From contig NZ_FZOD01000089.1 in assembly GCF_900188345.1 (NCBI RefSeq), forward strand, positions 1 through 33,438: a DNA stretch of 33,438 nucleotides, in the 5' to 3' direction. Every line of letters starts with the position of its first letter. Position 1 is the first letter of the stretch. Shown one piece after another: positions 16,373-23,849 of the stretch. The notes under the pieces are model-generated. The model ran no database searches and had not been told where the DNA came from. It saw only the letters and a program-made list of their open reading frames with translations. Origin of the DNA: Streptosporangium subroseum. Lineage in GTDB: Bacteria; Actinomycetota; Actinomycetes; Streptosporangiales; Streptosporangiaceae. The position numbers were made by a program, and so were the translations under genes.

Positions 16373-16885
16373 TCAGCGTGGCTGAAATGGGGCCGGGAGC
16401 TCCACCCCGGTCGCTGCATGCAAGCGGCGCATGTCCTGGTGGTCCTTCTCCGAAGGTTGGTAACCAAGATGACAACGAACCTGTGTCAAAGCATCGGCGC
16501 AGGAGACCGGACGACCTTTGATCATGCCTCGGACGGGAGGTGGATAGTAGAAGGAACTCCCGTCGGGCTGCGCTTGTGTTCCGCCGCCATCAGGGGCAGG
16601 GGTGATTGGATGCAGGTCGATTTCACGTCCTCGCGCATCAGCGACGGCAATGGCGACCGGCAGCCAGTCCCGAAGGAGACGATCATATCCGAGCCGGCCT
16701 AGGACCATCCGAACAGCCTCTACCTGCGGCAATAATATAACCAGATCAAGATCCGAATGCTCCCGCGTCGCCTGGCCGATGAGAGCATCGATGCCCCACC
16801 CGCCGTCGACCCAGGCCGTGAGATCGGCCCCCTCCAGGGCATCAAGCACTTTCAATACGTCCGTTTCGTTCATCACGTCGCACAT
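16373..16885 (-). CDS. Aminoglycoside/lincosamide nucleotidyltransferase-like protein
   Basis: The frame stays open to 17119, but family alignment starts at 'MCDVMNETDVLKVLDALEG' (ATG at 16885 or 16873). The longer N-terminus overlaps an integrase remnant on the other strand and looks non-coding. The core 'WVDGGWGIDALIGQATREHS', followed by DLDLVI, is the nucleotidyltransferase motif of the Lnu/AadD-like family. The glycine-rich turn and the two Asp of DLD bind Mg-NTP. Relatives adenylylate lincosamides or aminoglycosides, but many actinobacterial members have no known resistance phenotype. At about 170 residues it is the usual size of the short Lnu type. No ribosome binding site is convincing. 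Confidence 0.8.
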   Translation of the reverse strand: MCDVMNETDVLKVLDALEGADLTAWVDGGWGIDALIGQATREHSDLDLVILLPQVEAVRMVLGRLGYDRLLRDWLPVAIAVADARGREIDLHPITPAPDGGGTQAQPDGSSFYYPPPVRGMIKGRPVSCADALTQVRCHLGYQPSEKDHQDMRRLHAATGVELPAPFQPR

Positions 16886-16973
16886 GATGGCATTCAACTC
16901 GGACAGCCTGAAGCTGACTTGTGAAACACGCCCTAGATCATCAGGGCGATGCAAGGCCCGGAAGTCACGGAGA

Positions 16974-17155
16974 TCTCTCGCGCTGCCTCGTCGCTGCGTC
17001 GAAGCCATCTGGGAACACCAGGCGCAACAGGCTAAGGAGCGAGAGACGGCGGGCGCGAAGTGGACGGAGAACGATCTCGTCTTCGCTTCCCTGGTCGGCA
17101 CTCCCCTGGACTCCCACAACGTGCGGCGGGCGTTCCGGAAGATCGTGAAAGATGC
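16974..17155 (+). pseudogene. Tyrosine integrase C-terminal-domain fragment (AICE/phage type)
   Basis: The plus strand reads 'SLALPRRCVEAIWEHQAQQA', then 'WTENDLVFASLVGTPLDSHN' and 'VRRAFRKIVKDA'. This is the stretch between the first catalytic Arg and the HxxR box in actinomycete integrases ('...LVFASEVGTPLDPRNVLRRF...'). The catalytic residues on both sides are lost. At about 17152 it is cut by an IS481-type transposase fragment. It is the only integrase trace between the two tRNA-Pro scars and supports a decayed integrative element. Confidence 0.7.
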
Positions 17156-17487
17156 TCGACACTGTCCTGAAGGACACCGGGATCGAGGCCGTGCTCAGTG
17201 GCGTCCGAATGCCCCGCATGAACTCGATCATGGAACGCTGGGTGCAGACCTGCCGACGCGAGTTGTTGGACCGCACCTTGATCTGGAACCATCGTCACCT
17301 GCTTCACGCCCTGCGTGAGTTCGAGGACTTCTACAACGGGCACCGACCGCACCAGGGCATCGCCAACGCCCGCCCACTCCGTTCGCTGCCCCCGCCCATC
17401 ACTGACCCGGAGCAGATAGCCCGCCTGCACATACAAAGACACCAATGCCTCGACAGAATCCTCAACAAGTACGAGCATGCCGCCTGA
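17152..17487 (+). pseudogene. IS481-type transposase, C-terminal part of integrase core
   Basis: The open frame of 111 codons is 'GIEAVLSGVRMPRMNSIMER', then 'CRRELLDRTLIWNHRHLLHA' and 'FYNGHRPHQGI'. This is the end of the rve integrase core, with the glutamate of the DDE triad in 'NSIMERW'. The first two catalytic Asp and the N-terminus are missing, so it is a truncated copy fused to the integrase fragment. Its last 94 bp recur at 14147-14240. Confidence 0.85.
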
Positions 17488-17566
17488 ACTACACGGATGG
17501 AGTTTTCGGCAAGCACAGGATTTGCACTGCACGAGGTCAAGACCGCCACCTCTCAGCGGTGCCGTC

Positions 17567-17899
17567 CTACCCGACCTCATCAACGAGAAGCTCCGCCGCA
17601 GGGTTGGCCTCAAGCCGCTCGTCGGGGATCGGCCGACCGCTGCGCAACGAAACTCCGTAGGTACCGGCCCGCAGGCGCTCGTTGGCCCGATCGAGTGCAG
17701 CCAACCGTGCGCTGAGTCGCTCGGCTACAGCATCGTCAAGAAGCTCTTGGGCGAGCGGGTTCGCCGAATCGGAGACCGAGGTCCTCGCATCAGCGGCCGC
17801 CTCCAGGTCAGCCGCCCGCTCAGCGGCTGCGCTCGTGAGGAGCTCCTTGATGCGTTCACGTTCACCCTCGATCAACTCATGTGCGTGGGTTGGGTCCAT
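17567..17899 (-). CDS. DksA/TraR-type protein lacking the zinc-finger cysteines
   Basis: The 110-residue protein starts at ATG after AGGGAG (7 nt). A long N-terminal helical segment (about 1-75, 'HELIEGERERIKELLTSAAA') forms the coiled coil that enters the RNA polymerase secondary channel in DksA. It is followed by 'GTYGVSLRSGRPIPDERLEA' and 'NPAAELLVDE'. In classical members that tail reads YGxCxxCGxxIxxxRLxAxPxAxxCxxC. Here the four Cys are Ser, Ser, Leu and Asp, so zinc cannot be held. Zinc-independent members with this tail are common in actinobacteria. A role in modulating transcription initiation is inferred. It is monocistronic. Confidence 0.85.
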   Translation of the reverse strand: MDPTHAHELIEGERERIKELLTSAAAERAADLEAAADARTSVSDSANPLAQELLDDAVAERLSARLAALDRANERLRAGTYGVSLRSGRPIPDERLEANPAAELLVDEVG

Positions 17900-17903
17900 C
17901 TGA

Positions 17904-18204
17904 AACTCCCTGGTGGTGACGATCGGTGATCAGCGTCGGCGAGACCTCAGCTGGTCGATCTTGCGGGGCGTTCGACACCACGTGTGTGGTACCGCCGCTC
18001 ATCCACAAGGTCCGCGGACGCCGCTGGGCATCCGGGCCACCAACGATTGGGGAACCGACCGGCGACCCGCGACCGACATCGCGCGGGCCGTGATGACCGG
18101 CGGCGCCTGCCGCCGGTCTGGTTGTCCGGGGTGGGCCGACATCGAGGACCGAGGTGTCCGCGGTCCGCGTACTTCGGCCACAGTCGTTCCGATGCCGGGG
18201 ATGT
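17904..18204. other. Intergenic stretch without recognisable gene
   Basis: About 300 bp between the start of the DksA-like gene and the stop of the nitroreductase. It contains the DksA-like leader. No family-like frame, strong hairpin or repeat was noticed. Confidence 0.5.
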
Positions 18205-18852
18205 TTAGACGAAGGTGAACAGCTGATCGGCTTCGAAGCGCGAAATCGGGGTGGTGTACACCTTCGCGGGGTCGGGGTAGCCGAGGGCCAGCAGCACTGT
18301 CGTGGTGTGGCCGGTCTCGCGGATCTTGAAGGCCTTGTCGACGCTGGTCGGGTCGAACCCTTCGAGCGGCATGGCTTCGACGCCGAGCTCAGCGGCCGCC
18401 ATCATGGTCATGCCCAGCGCCATGTAGGTCTGCTTTTCCATCCAGTGGTTCATGTCCTTGTAGCCGTAGTTGCGCAGGTTGAGGAAGTCGCGGGTCATGA
18501 ACTCCCACAGCTCGTGCTTTGCCGGGTCGGGGAACCGCCCGTCGGCCCTCTCCTTGGTGAACACCGCATCGAGGTGGCTGTCGGGAAGATCCGCCCTGGT
18601 GGTGAGGATGATGGTGTGTGAGGCGTTCAGGATCTTCTCGCTGTTGTCCTGGAATCGTTCGCCCAGGTTGGCCGCCAGCCGCTCCTTGCCTTCGGGCGTG
18701 GCGAGGACGTAGAAGTGGTTGGCCTGTACGTTCGTCGACGACGGCGTCAAGCGCAGGAACCTCAGCAGCTGCTGAAGTGTCTCCTCCGGAATGCTCTTGC
18801 TGGCGTCGAAGTACCTGGTGAGGTGCTTGTTCATGAGCTTGTCGAGATCCAT
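18205..18852 (-). CDS. NAD(P)H nitroreductase (NfsB-like)
   Basis: The 215-residue protein carries the nitroreductase fold signatures: the N-terminal FMN phosphate region 'LTRYFDASKSIPEETLQQLL', 'LTPSSTNVQANHFYVLATPE', the Met-rich helix 'YMALGMTMMAAAELGVEAMP', 'EGFDPTSVDKAF', and the C-terminal 'LGYPDPAKVYTTPISRFEAD'. Such flavoenzymes reduce nitroaromatics and quinones by two-electron steps, as homodimers in the cytoplasm. It is the last gene of a minus-strand run (ahpD-like, snoaL-like, PEP-mutase-like, nitroreductase), 60 bp after the preceding stop. Its companions point to redox or electrophile defence. Confidence 0.93.
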   Translation of the reverse strand: MDLDKLMNKHLTRYFDASKSIPEETLQQLLRFLRLTPSSTNVQANHFYVLATPEGKERLAANLGERFQDNSEKILNASHTIILTTRADLPDSHLDAVFTKERADGRFPDPAKHELWEFMTRDFLNLRNYGYKDMNHWMEKQTYMALGMTMMAAAELGVEAMPLEGFDPTSVDKAFKIRETGHTTTVLLALGYPDPAKVYTTPISRFEADQLFTFV

Positions 18853-18912
18853 GTCAACCTGCCTTCTTCTTGCGATCGGTGGGTGAGGAGCCGGTGAATC
18901 GTGGGGTTTGGG

Positions 18913-19740
18913 CTAGTTCGTGGTGCGGGCGAGCAGTTCGTTGATGCGGTCGAAGCTCATACCACCTGTCGTCGCCGAGGCGAGGTCGCCCGCGACGAGC
19001 GCCTTCGTGGCTTGTTCGAGCGCTCCCATCGCTTGGGTGTAGAGCAATGGGCCCAAGCTGATGCGCTTGACCCCGGCCTTCTGCAGTTCAGCGACGGTCA
19101 GCACCTTGTCCGACGGTGACACGAGGACATTGACCGGTGTCGGCGCGACCGCGGTGACGATCGCGACGAGGGCATCGAGGTCGGGTGGGAACGGCGCGTA
19201 GAGCACATCCGCGCCGACCTCAGCGAAGGCCGTCAGACGCCGGATGGTGTCGTCGAGATCGGGCCGCCCCTGGATGAAGTTGTCGGTGCGGCCGGTGACG
19301 ACGATGCGCCCCTTGGCCGCGTCGACGGCGCTACGTATGCGATTGACTGCATCGTCGAAGTCGCGGATGGGTTGATCGGGATTGCCCGAGGTGTCCTCGA
19401 CCCCGATACCGGCCAAGCCAGACTCGACGGCGGCCTCAACGGTCGCGGCGACGTCTTCAGGCGTGTCGCCGTAACCGTCCTCGAAGTCTCCGTTGACGGG
19501 CAGCCCGGTGAGTCGGCCGAGCAGCCGCGCATGCTCGAGGTGTTCTTCGCGGGTGACTTCGTGACGCCCGTCGAGGCGGCCGAGCGTGATGGCGAGCGCC
19601 GCCGACGATGTCGCGATCGCCTCGAAGCCGGCATCGGCCAGCATCAGCGCCGAGAGGCCGTCCCAGGCGTTCGGCATGACGAGGCCACCGTCGCGGGTGT
19701 GCAGCGCCATGAATTTCTCATAGAGTTCGGAGCCCGCCAT
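18913..19740 (-). CDS. Isocitrate lyase / PEP mutase superfamily protein
   Basis: The 275-residue protein has the superfamily barrel. 'GLVMPNAWDGLSALMLADAG' forms the N-terminus, 'NGDFEDGYGDTPEDVA' contains the Mg-binding acidic cluster (D85, E87, D88), and 'AGIGVEDTSGNPD' is the 'GVEDT' loop. 'VVTGRTDNFIQGRPDLDD' is the RTD segment. The KKCGH lyase motif of isocitrate lyase is absent, so it belongs with the oxaloacetate hydrolase / PEP mutase-like short members that cleave or isomerise 2-hydroxy-dicarboxylates. The exact reaction is not predictable. It lies in the middle of the ahpD-nitroreductase run. Confidence 0.88.
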   Translation of the reverse strand: MAGSELYEKFMALHTRDGGLVMPNAWDGLSALMLADAGFEAIATSSAALAITLGRLDGRHEVTREEHLEHARLLGRLTGLPVNGDFEDGYGDTPEDVAATVEAAVESGLAGIGVEDTSGNPDQPIRDFDDAVNRIRSAVDAAKGRIVVTGRTDNFIQGRPDLDDTIRRLTAFAEVGADVLYAPFPPDLDALVAIVTAVAPTPVNVLVSPSDKVLTVAELQKAGVKRISLGPLLYTQAMGALEQATKALVAGDLASATTGGMSFDRINELLARTTN

Positions 19741-19821
19741 GTCGAGCCTTTCCTGAATGATCGTTGAGTCGGCGAGGGGCTTGCCGGCTGGGTGCGCGGA
19801 CCGCGTCGAGGGTTCCGGCGA

Positions 19822-20295
19822 TCAACCGGTGGGTGGGGTGTTGTTGGCGGCGGCGTGGAGCTTCTTAAAGCCGACCCAGCCCCAACAGACCAGATGAACG
19901 CGCGATGAGTCCGTTGACGATGTCCATGCACTCGACGAGGTGGGGTCTGTTCGCCCGTCGGTGTCTGGCGCGGGTACTCCCAGATCAACTGATGCCCGTC
20001 GGTGAAGTAGGTCCCGGTACGCCACCCAGTTCTCGAAGATTCCTTCGCGGCGACGGACCGCGAAGGAGCCGGCGAAGAAGGCACGAATCGACTCGCGGCC
20101 CTGGACCACGCCAGAGCCCATGTCTCCCGACAAAAGCACGGCGGCGGGTGTTTCGATGACGTCGTCTGCCGCGTAGAGGTCGGCGATCTTGTCCGCGTCC
20201 TGGGCCGGCACGGCTTCGTGCCGGGCGCGGAACACATGCTCGATCGCGCTCTCGCTCGCCGCGTCGGGCGCCATCGGCTCCGGGTGCGGGTTCAC
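19822..20295 (-). pseudogene. SnoaL-like (NTF2 fold) protein, multiply frameshifted
   Basis: GTG at 20293-20295 overlaps the TGA of the ahpD-like gene (GTGA), showing translational coupling. Residues 1-94 are a normal SnoaL/NTF2 N-terminus ('VFRARHEAVPAQDADKIADL', 'FFAGSFAVRRREGIFENW'). Past about 20013 the family continuation is in another frame ('TYFTDGHQLIWEYPRQTPTG'). From about 19942 a third frame holds it ('LVECMDIVNGLIA'). From about 19900 the annotated frame returns ('VHLVCWGWVGFKKLHA'). Three indels therefore scatter one ordinary C-terminus. The gene is a recent pseudogene unless the assembly is wrong here. Confidence 0.75.
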
Positions 20296-20846
20296 TGGGC
20301 GACGGCCGTATCGACCGAGCCGACGGCGAGGATGTCGAGGTCGGTCTGGTTGACGTTGTTGATGAAGTTGGTGAGCAGGAATTGCACTGCCACCGCGATG
20401 ATCGCCAGGATCTGCGGGTCGGTGTACCCGGCGCCTCGCACACCCGCGAGCTCGGCGTCGCTGACCCGCCCGCGGCTGTCGACCACCTGTTGCGCGAAGC
20501 GAGCGGCCGCGGCGCGCTTGGGATCGACCGAGCTCCCGACGCGGACGAGCTCGATGTCGTCGCCTGACATGCCGCCGAATTCGGTCGCGACGTAGGTGTG
20601 CATCGCCAGGCAGTAACTGCAGCCGTTGGCTTGCGACACGGCCAGCGCGATGCTGTGCCGGGTCTTCGCATCCAGAACCCGGCTCAAGGTGCTTTGCAGA
20701 GTCGTGACGACCTCGAGAACGGCCGGGTTCGACGCGATGGTCTTGAACATGTTCGGGACAAAGCCGAGCTGCGCACCAACGTTTTCGAGTATCCGCTGCG
20801 CGCCGGCGGGTACATCCTCTGAAGGGGGAACGTTCAGTCGTGACAC
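20292..20846 (-). CDS. AhpD-like carboxymuconolactone decarboxylase family protein
   Basis: The 184-residue protein starts with GTG at 20844-20846 ('MSRLNVPPSEDVPAGAQRIL'). The catalytic element is 'NGCSYCLAMHTYVA', giving C76-x-x-C79 and H83, as in AhpD-type alkylhydroperoxidases that pass electrons to peroxidases. All helices of the CMD fold are present ('VLEVVTTLQSTLSRVLDAKT', 'ILAIIAVAVQFLLTNFINNV'). It is the first gene of the minus-strand redox run. It has a plausible promoter and a GGAC-N6-GTCC palindrome about 215 bp upstream. The physiological partner is unknown. Confidence 0.92.
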   Translation of the reverse strand: MSRLNVPPSEDVPAGAQRILENVGAQLGFVPNMFKTIASNPAVLEVVTTLQSTLSRVLDAKTRHSIALAVSQANGCSYCLAMHTYVATEFGGMSGDDIELVRVGSSVDPKRAAAARFAQQVVDSRGRVSDAELAGVRGAGYTDPQILAIIAVAVQFLLTNFINNVNQTDLDILAVGSVDTAVAQ

Positions 20847-21060
20847 AGCGAATCGACCTCCGGTCGGGGTGTGAGTGGTCGTCGTCGAGCCGAAGTCGGG
20901 CTCTTAGTGCTTCAGCTCCGCCGCAGGCCTTACCTACGCTGGCCGCAACCTGGCCGATGGCGTTGGTTGCGCCGGGCGCCTGGTGACCTGCATTGCGCGG
21001 GGGGTGACTCCGTCGGCGCCGAGTTCCGGATCGCTTCGCAACGAGAGCACCTTACAATAA

Positions 21061-21090
21061 GGACTATACAGTCCGAAATCTTCTACGCAA
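21061..21090 (-). promoter_or_regulatory. Promoter of the ahpD operon with overlapping palindrome (site 1)
   Basis: On the minus strand TTGCGT (21085-21090), a 16-bp spacer and TATAGT (21063-21068) form a good sigma-70-type promoter. The -10 lies inside GGACTATACAGTCC (21061-21074), a GGAC-N6-GTCC dyad. A protein bound there would exclude RNA polymerase. The same dyad occurs at 21274 and 21943. Confidence 0.6.
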
Positions 21091-21272
21091 CCCTGCCCCC
21101 AGGCGGACCGAGTCGGCCGCGCTGGATGCAAGCGGTCAATGTCCCATCAGATCAGTAAACCTGCAGCTCAGTGCCATATCAAGGCTACACCGTGAGCCAT
21201 TTCGCCGACCGGAACGGGCGAGTTCAAGCCGCCTCGAGCCGGGTCAGCTCGGGCATGATCGATTGAGTTAAG

Positions 21273-21288
21273 TGGACGATTTAGTCCA
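21273..21288. promoter_or_regulatory. GGAC-N6-GTCC palindrome (site 2)
   Basis: TGGACGATTTAGTCCA has perfect 5-bp arms in an AT-rich setting (TTAAG before, AAATTAAGG after). It lies about 96 bp upstream of the plus-strand RidA-like start at 21384, consistent with a promoter operator for that unit. Confidence 0.55.
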
Positions 21289-21383
21289 AAATTAAGGTGA
21301 GGCTGGACTGAAACGAACGCAAGATCTCTCGGATCTGCCTGCGCCTCCGTCTCGCGTCCATCCATGAGAGGGTTTTCGCTGAT

Positions 21384-21620
21384 ATGACCGCCGCGACACA
21401 CTTCATCGACGCCAGGGTGTCGCGCCACATCGGCACCTACTCCGATGCGGTCGCGATCCCGGCCGGAGTTTGCACGATGAAGTCTTCGGCAAGACGTCGG
21501 TGTCTTATGCGGCTGGCCGGAAAGATCTGTGACGCGGAGTGCACCGCCGGTGCGCTGCGCTCGAGGCCACGCGTCGCCGCCGCTCTGACTGCCCTCTCGG
21601 TGGCCCGCCTGGTGGCTTGA
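21384..21620 (+). pseudogene. RidA-like N-terminal fragment
   Basis: The frame opens with ATG and reads 'HFIDARVSRHIGTYSDAVAI' and 'PAG'. This resembles the start of RidA/YjgF enamine deaminase-like proteins ('...IGxYSDAVxVPAG...'). From about 21471 the continuation ('VCTMKSSARRRCLMRLAG') no longer fits. Only about 29 codons of the gene appear to survive. The call rests on a short match. Confidence 0.4.
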
Positions 21621-21938
21621 AGGCTCAGCGGGTGGTCAGGTTCGCTCGGATCCGTACAGCAGCCGTATCGCGGTGCGGCACTCCGATGCCGCGGTGGGTG
21701 GTCGACAATGCTGTCGCGGATACGTGGCCTCGACCTCCCCCCGACGTAGTGCTCGACCGCTCTGGGCCTTGCTGTCGGCTGGCCCAGGTCATGTGTGCCC
21801 CTGACTCTCCTTCGATCAGTGCCCGGGAGGGCCACATCTCTTTCGCCTGCTGTCTCTGTCTCGCTGTGACGTCACCCGGCACGAGCCTAGATGGACGGCT
21901 TCGCCCGATACGGCGTAGCGTCCGCTTGTCGATCACCT
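21621..21938. other. Intergenic, no recognisable gene
   Basis: Roughly 320 bp between the RidA-like fragment and site 3. Long frames exist on both strands but show no family resemblance. It is probably debris from the lost part of the RidA-like gene. Confidence 0.4.
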
Positions 21939-21942
21939 AAGT

Positions 21943-21956
21943 GGACTAAATGGTCC
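21943..21956. promoter_or_regulatory. GGAC-N6-GTCC palindrome (site 3)
   Basis: GGACTAAATGGTCC is preceded by TAAGT, as at site 2 (TTAAGTGGAC in site 2, CTAAGTGGAC here). It sits about 290 bp upstream of the exported hydrolase gene, with no other gene between. It is the third copy of the motif in 900 bp. Confidence 0.55.
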
Positions 21957-22244
21957 TATGTGGTGCATGATGGGCACGCCGGAGAACGAAGTTGCGTCAG
22001 GCGAGCTCAGCGTCGCTAACTGCGTGAACGTCGTAAGAACGCTGGGCTTCATGCCGAGTTCGCCAGTTACCAGCCTGCCATCGAAGCCGTCCTCTCAAGA
22101 CGAGTGGTCCCGTCAAGCCCCGGCCTCGTTCGCCGCGTCGGCCGCGCCGATTCTCACCTGATCGACAGACCGCAACCTTGCACGTCGGCACCGCGTACAC
22201 GGCGCCTGCAGTGAACGCCGAAACACACAGAGAAAGAACAAAAA
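21957..22244. other. Leader region of the exported hydrolase, no recognisable gene
   Basis: About 290 bp between site 3 and the GTG start. A plus-strand frame at 21958-22161 has no recognised family or ribosome binding site. It is either a long leader or residue of a deleted gene. Confidence 0.35.
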
Positions 22245-23300
22245 GTGAACGACACCAAGCAGTCCAGCGAAGATCCACGCATCAAAATAGGAAAGACCAA
22301 CAGATTCATCACGCTCATTGCGGCGTTGGTGGCTCTCCTGGTGGTCTCCACGACTTTGAGCTCTGGAGCATGGGCCGAGAGTCGCGAGCATGGCTCAGCG
22401 GCGGCGCAGTCATCGTCGCCTTACCCGCAGGCTCAACCACCCGCTGGTTTTCAGTCCAAGTTCGCGGAAGTAAATGGCTTTCGCATGCACTACGTGCGGG
22501 GTGGCAAAGGTCCACCTGTGGTGATGATCCACGGATTCCCCGAGGAATGGTCCGAGTGGCGGCAGGAGATGGTTCCGCTCTCCAAGACCCACACCGTGAT
22601 CGCCGTCGACCTGCGTGGTGCCGGCGAGTCCCAGGTCACCGAGAGTGGTTACGACGCAGCGCAGTTGGCGAAGGACGTTCATCAGCTGCTGGCGCAGCTG
22701 AAGTTCAACAACGGCGTCCAGGTAGTCGCCCACGATATCGGTGTGTGGGTCGCCTACGCCTACGCGGCGCAATTTCGGTCGGAAGTGCGGAGCATGGCTG
22801 TGATGGAAGCTCCCATCCCGGATCAGAGCATCTACCACTACCCCGTGCTCAACGCCGACCCGAACAAGCCCGCGGCGTGGCACTTTGGCTTATTCCAGCT
22901 GCCCCTCGCTGAAAAGCTCATCGCCGGTCACGAACGCGTCCTCGTCCACGACATGATGCTTGAGTACGTGGCGGGCGATAAGTCGCCGTTCACGGCGTCG
23001 GATTTTGACTTCTACGCGCACTTCCTGAAGGAGCCCGGCCGCACGACGGCCTGGATGAGTGTATACCGCGGGCTCCGCACAGATGTTCAGCAGAACAAGA
23101 AATTCCTGGCTCAGGGCAAGTTGAAGATGCCCATCCTCGCGATTGGTGGCGAGCGTTCCTTCGGTTCAATGGTCCCCGACCAGTGGCGTGAGTACGCCGT
23201 GAACGTCCAGGGACGAGTCCTGAAGGGTTCGGGCCACTTCGTGAACGAGGAGAGGCCGACGGAAGTGACGGCTCTGCTGCAGTCCTTCCTGCGGAAGTAG
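22245..23300 (+). CDS. Exported alpha/beta hydrolase, epoxide hydrolase-like
   Basis: The 351-residue protein starts with GTG. An N-terminal export signal (hydrophobic 'FITLIAALVALLVVSTTLSS', residues 21-40, cut after 'GAWA') precedes the hydrolase domain. It has the oxyanion motif HGFP (96-99) and a nucleophile elbow 'VAHDIG' with Asp164 instead of Ser. The catalytic His331 lies in 'GSGHFVNEE'. An Asp nucleophile and HGxP are the hallmarks of epoxide hydrolases and haloalkane/haloacetate dehalogenases, which form an aspartyl ester intermediate. Secretion is less usual for this family. The shared palindrome with the ahpD operon suggests a joint response to reactive electrophiles. The substrate is unknown. 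Confidence 0.9.
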   Translation: MNDTKQSSEDPRIKIGKTNRFITLIAALVALLVVSTTLSSGAWAESREHGSAAAQSSSPYPQAQPPAGFQSKFAEVNGFRMHYVRGGKGPPVVMIHGFPEEWSEWRQEMVPLSKTHTVIAVDLRGAGESQVTESGYDAAQLAKDVHQLLAQLKFNNGVQVVAHDIGVWVAYAYAAQFRSEVRSMAVMEAPIPDQSIYHYPVLNADPNKPAAWHFGLFQLPLAEKLIAGHERVLVHDMMLEYVAGDKSPFTASDFDFYAHFLKEPGRTTAWMSVYRGLRTDVQQNKKFLAQGKLKMPILAIGGERSFGSMVPDQWREYAVNVQGRVLKGSGHFVNEERPTEVTALLQSFLRK

Positions 23301-23367
23301 CTTTCACTGTCAAGGGATGAGCAACGACGATCCCTCCAGACTGCGGGGAGCATTTCCGTAGCTAGGG

Positions 23368-23403
23368 TCGCGCCGGTGGTTACGAGGATCTCCACCGGCG
23401 CGA
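23368..23403. terminator. Perfect 12-bp hairpin downstream of the hydrolase
   Basis: TCGCGCCGGTGG (23368-23379) pairs with CCACCGGCGCGA (23392-23403) around a 12-nt loop, 68 bp after the hydrolase stop. There is no T-run, so it is a GC-rich terminator of the kind often seen in actinomycetes, or a structure at an IS boundary. Confidence 0.45.
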
Positions 23404-23523
23404 TCCGGCGACGGAATGGTCGAGGGGATGTCGCGGCCCTTACGTGCAACAAGGCTTCATAGAACGGGTGATTGTCGAAGATCATCTCGTTCGCTGGAGC
23501 CTCGTTGTCGTTGCAGTGTTGTC

Positions 23524-23760
23524 ATGCCCGCGGCCGTCTCGGCCATCGCCACTGTTCCGGCCGAGCAGGACGGCCCTGTGGTCCAGGGCCCGGAAGCCGA
23601 CCTTCGGCAGGTGTGGGCGCAGATCACCGACCCGCGGGATCGGCGGGGCGGCGTCATTCGCTGGTGGTGATCCTGGCGCTGGTGCAGGCCGCGGTGGTGG
23701 CCGGTGCGACGAGCTTCGCCGAGATCAGACGCTTCCGCCACTGTTGCCGGCGTGCGGGCG
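23524..23760 (+). pseudogene. ISAs1-family transposase N-terminal fragment, frameshifted
   Basis: ATG at 23524 opens 'MPAAVSAIATVPAEQDG', then 'LRQVWAQITDPRDRRG'. A frame change gives 'RHSLVVILALVQAAVVAGAT' and 'SFAEIR'. This is the start of ISAs1 (H-repeat) transposases ('LxDPRDxRGxRHxLxxxLAxxxxAxLAGAxSFAAI'). The DDE region is absent. It ends just before the YjbR gene. Another ISAs1 piece lies at 30562-31100. Confidence 0.7.
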
Positions 23761-23849
23761 CCGCCGTTCGTGGCGACCATGCGGAAAACACCACCTTGGG
23801 CCTTGGCCGGGCGGTCAGGGCACTCGGATCGATAAAGGAGTTGATCACC

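Noticed and set aside
16886..17119. Longer N-terminus of the nucleotidyltransferase
   Set aside because: The extra residues overlap an integrase remnant on the other strand and do not fit the family start.
17510..17560. Third tRNA-Pro scar
   Set aside because: Only a GGATTTG-like stretch agrees; the T-arm and anticodon parts do not match well enough.
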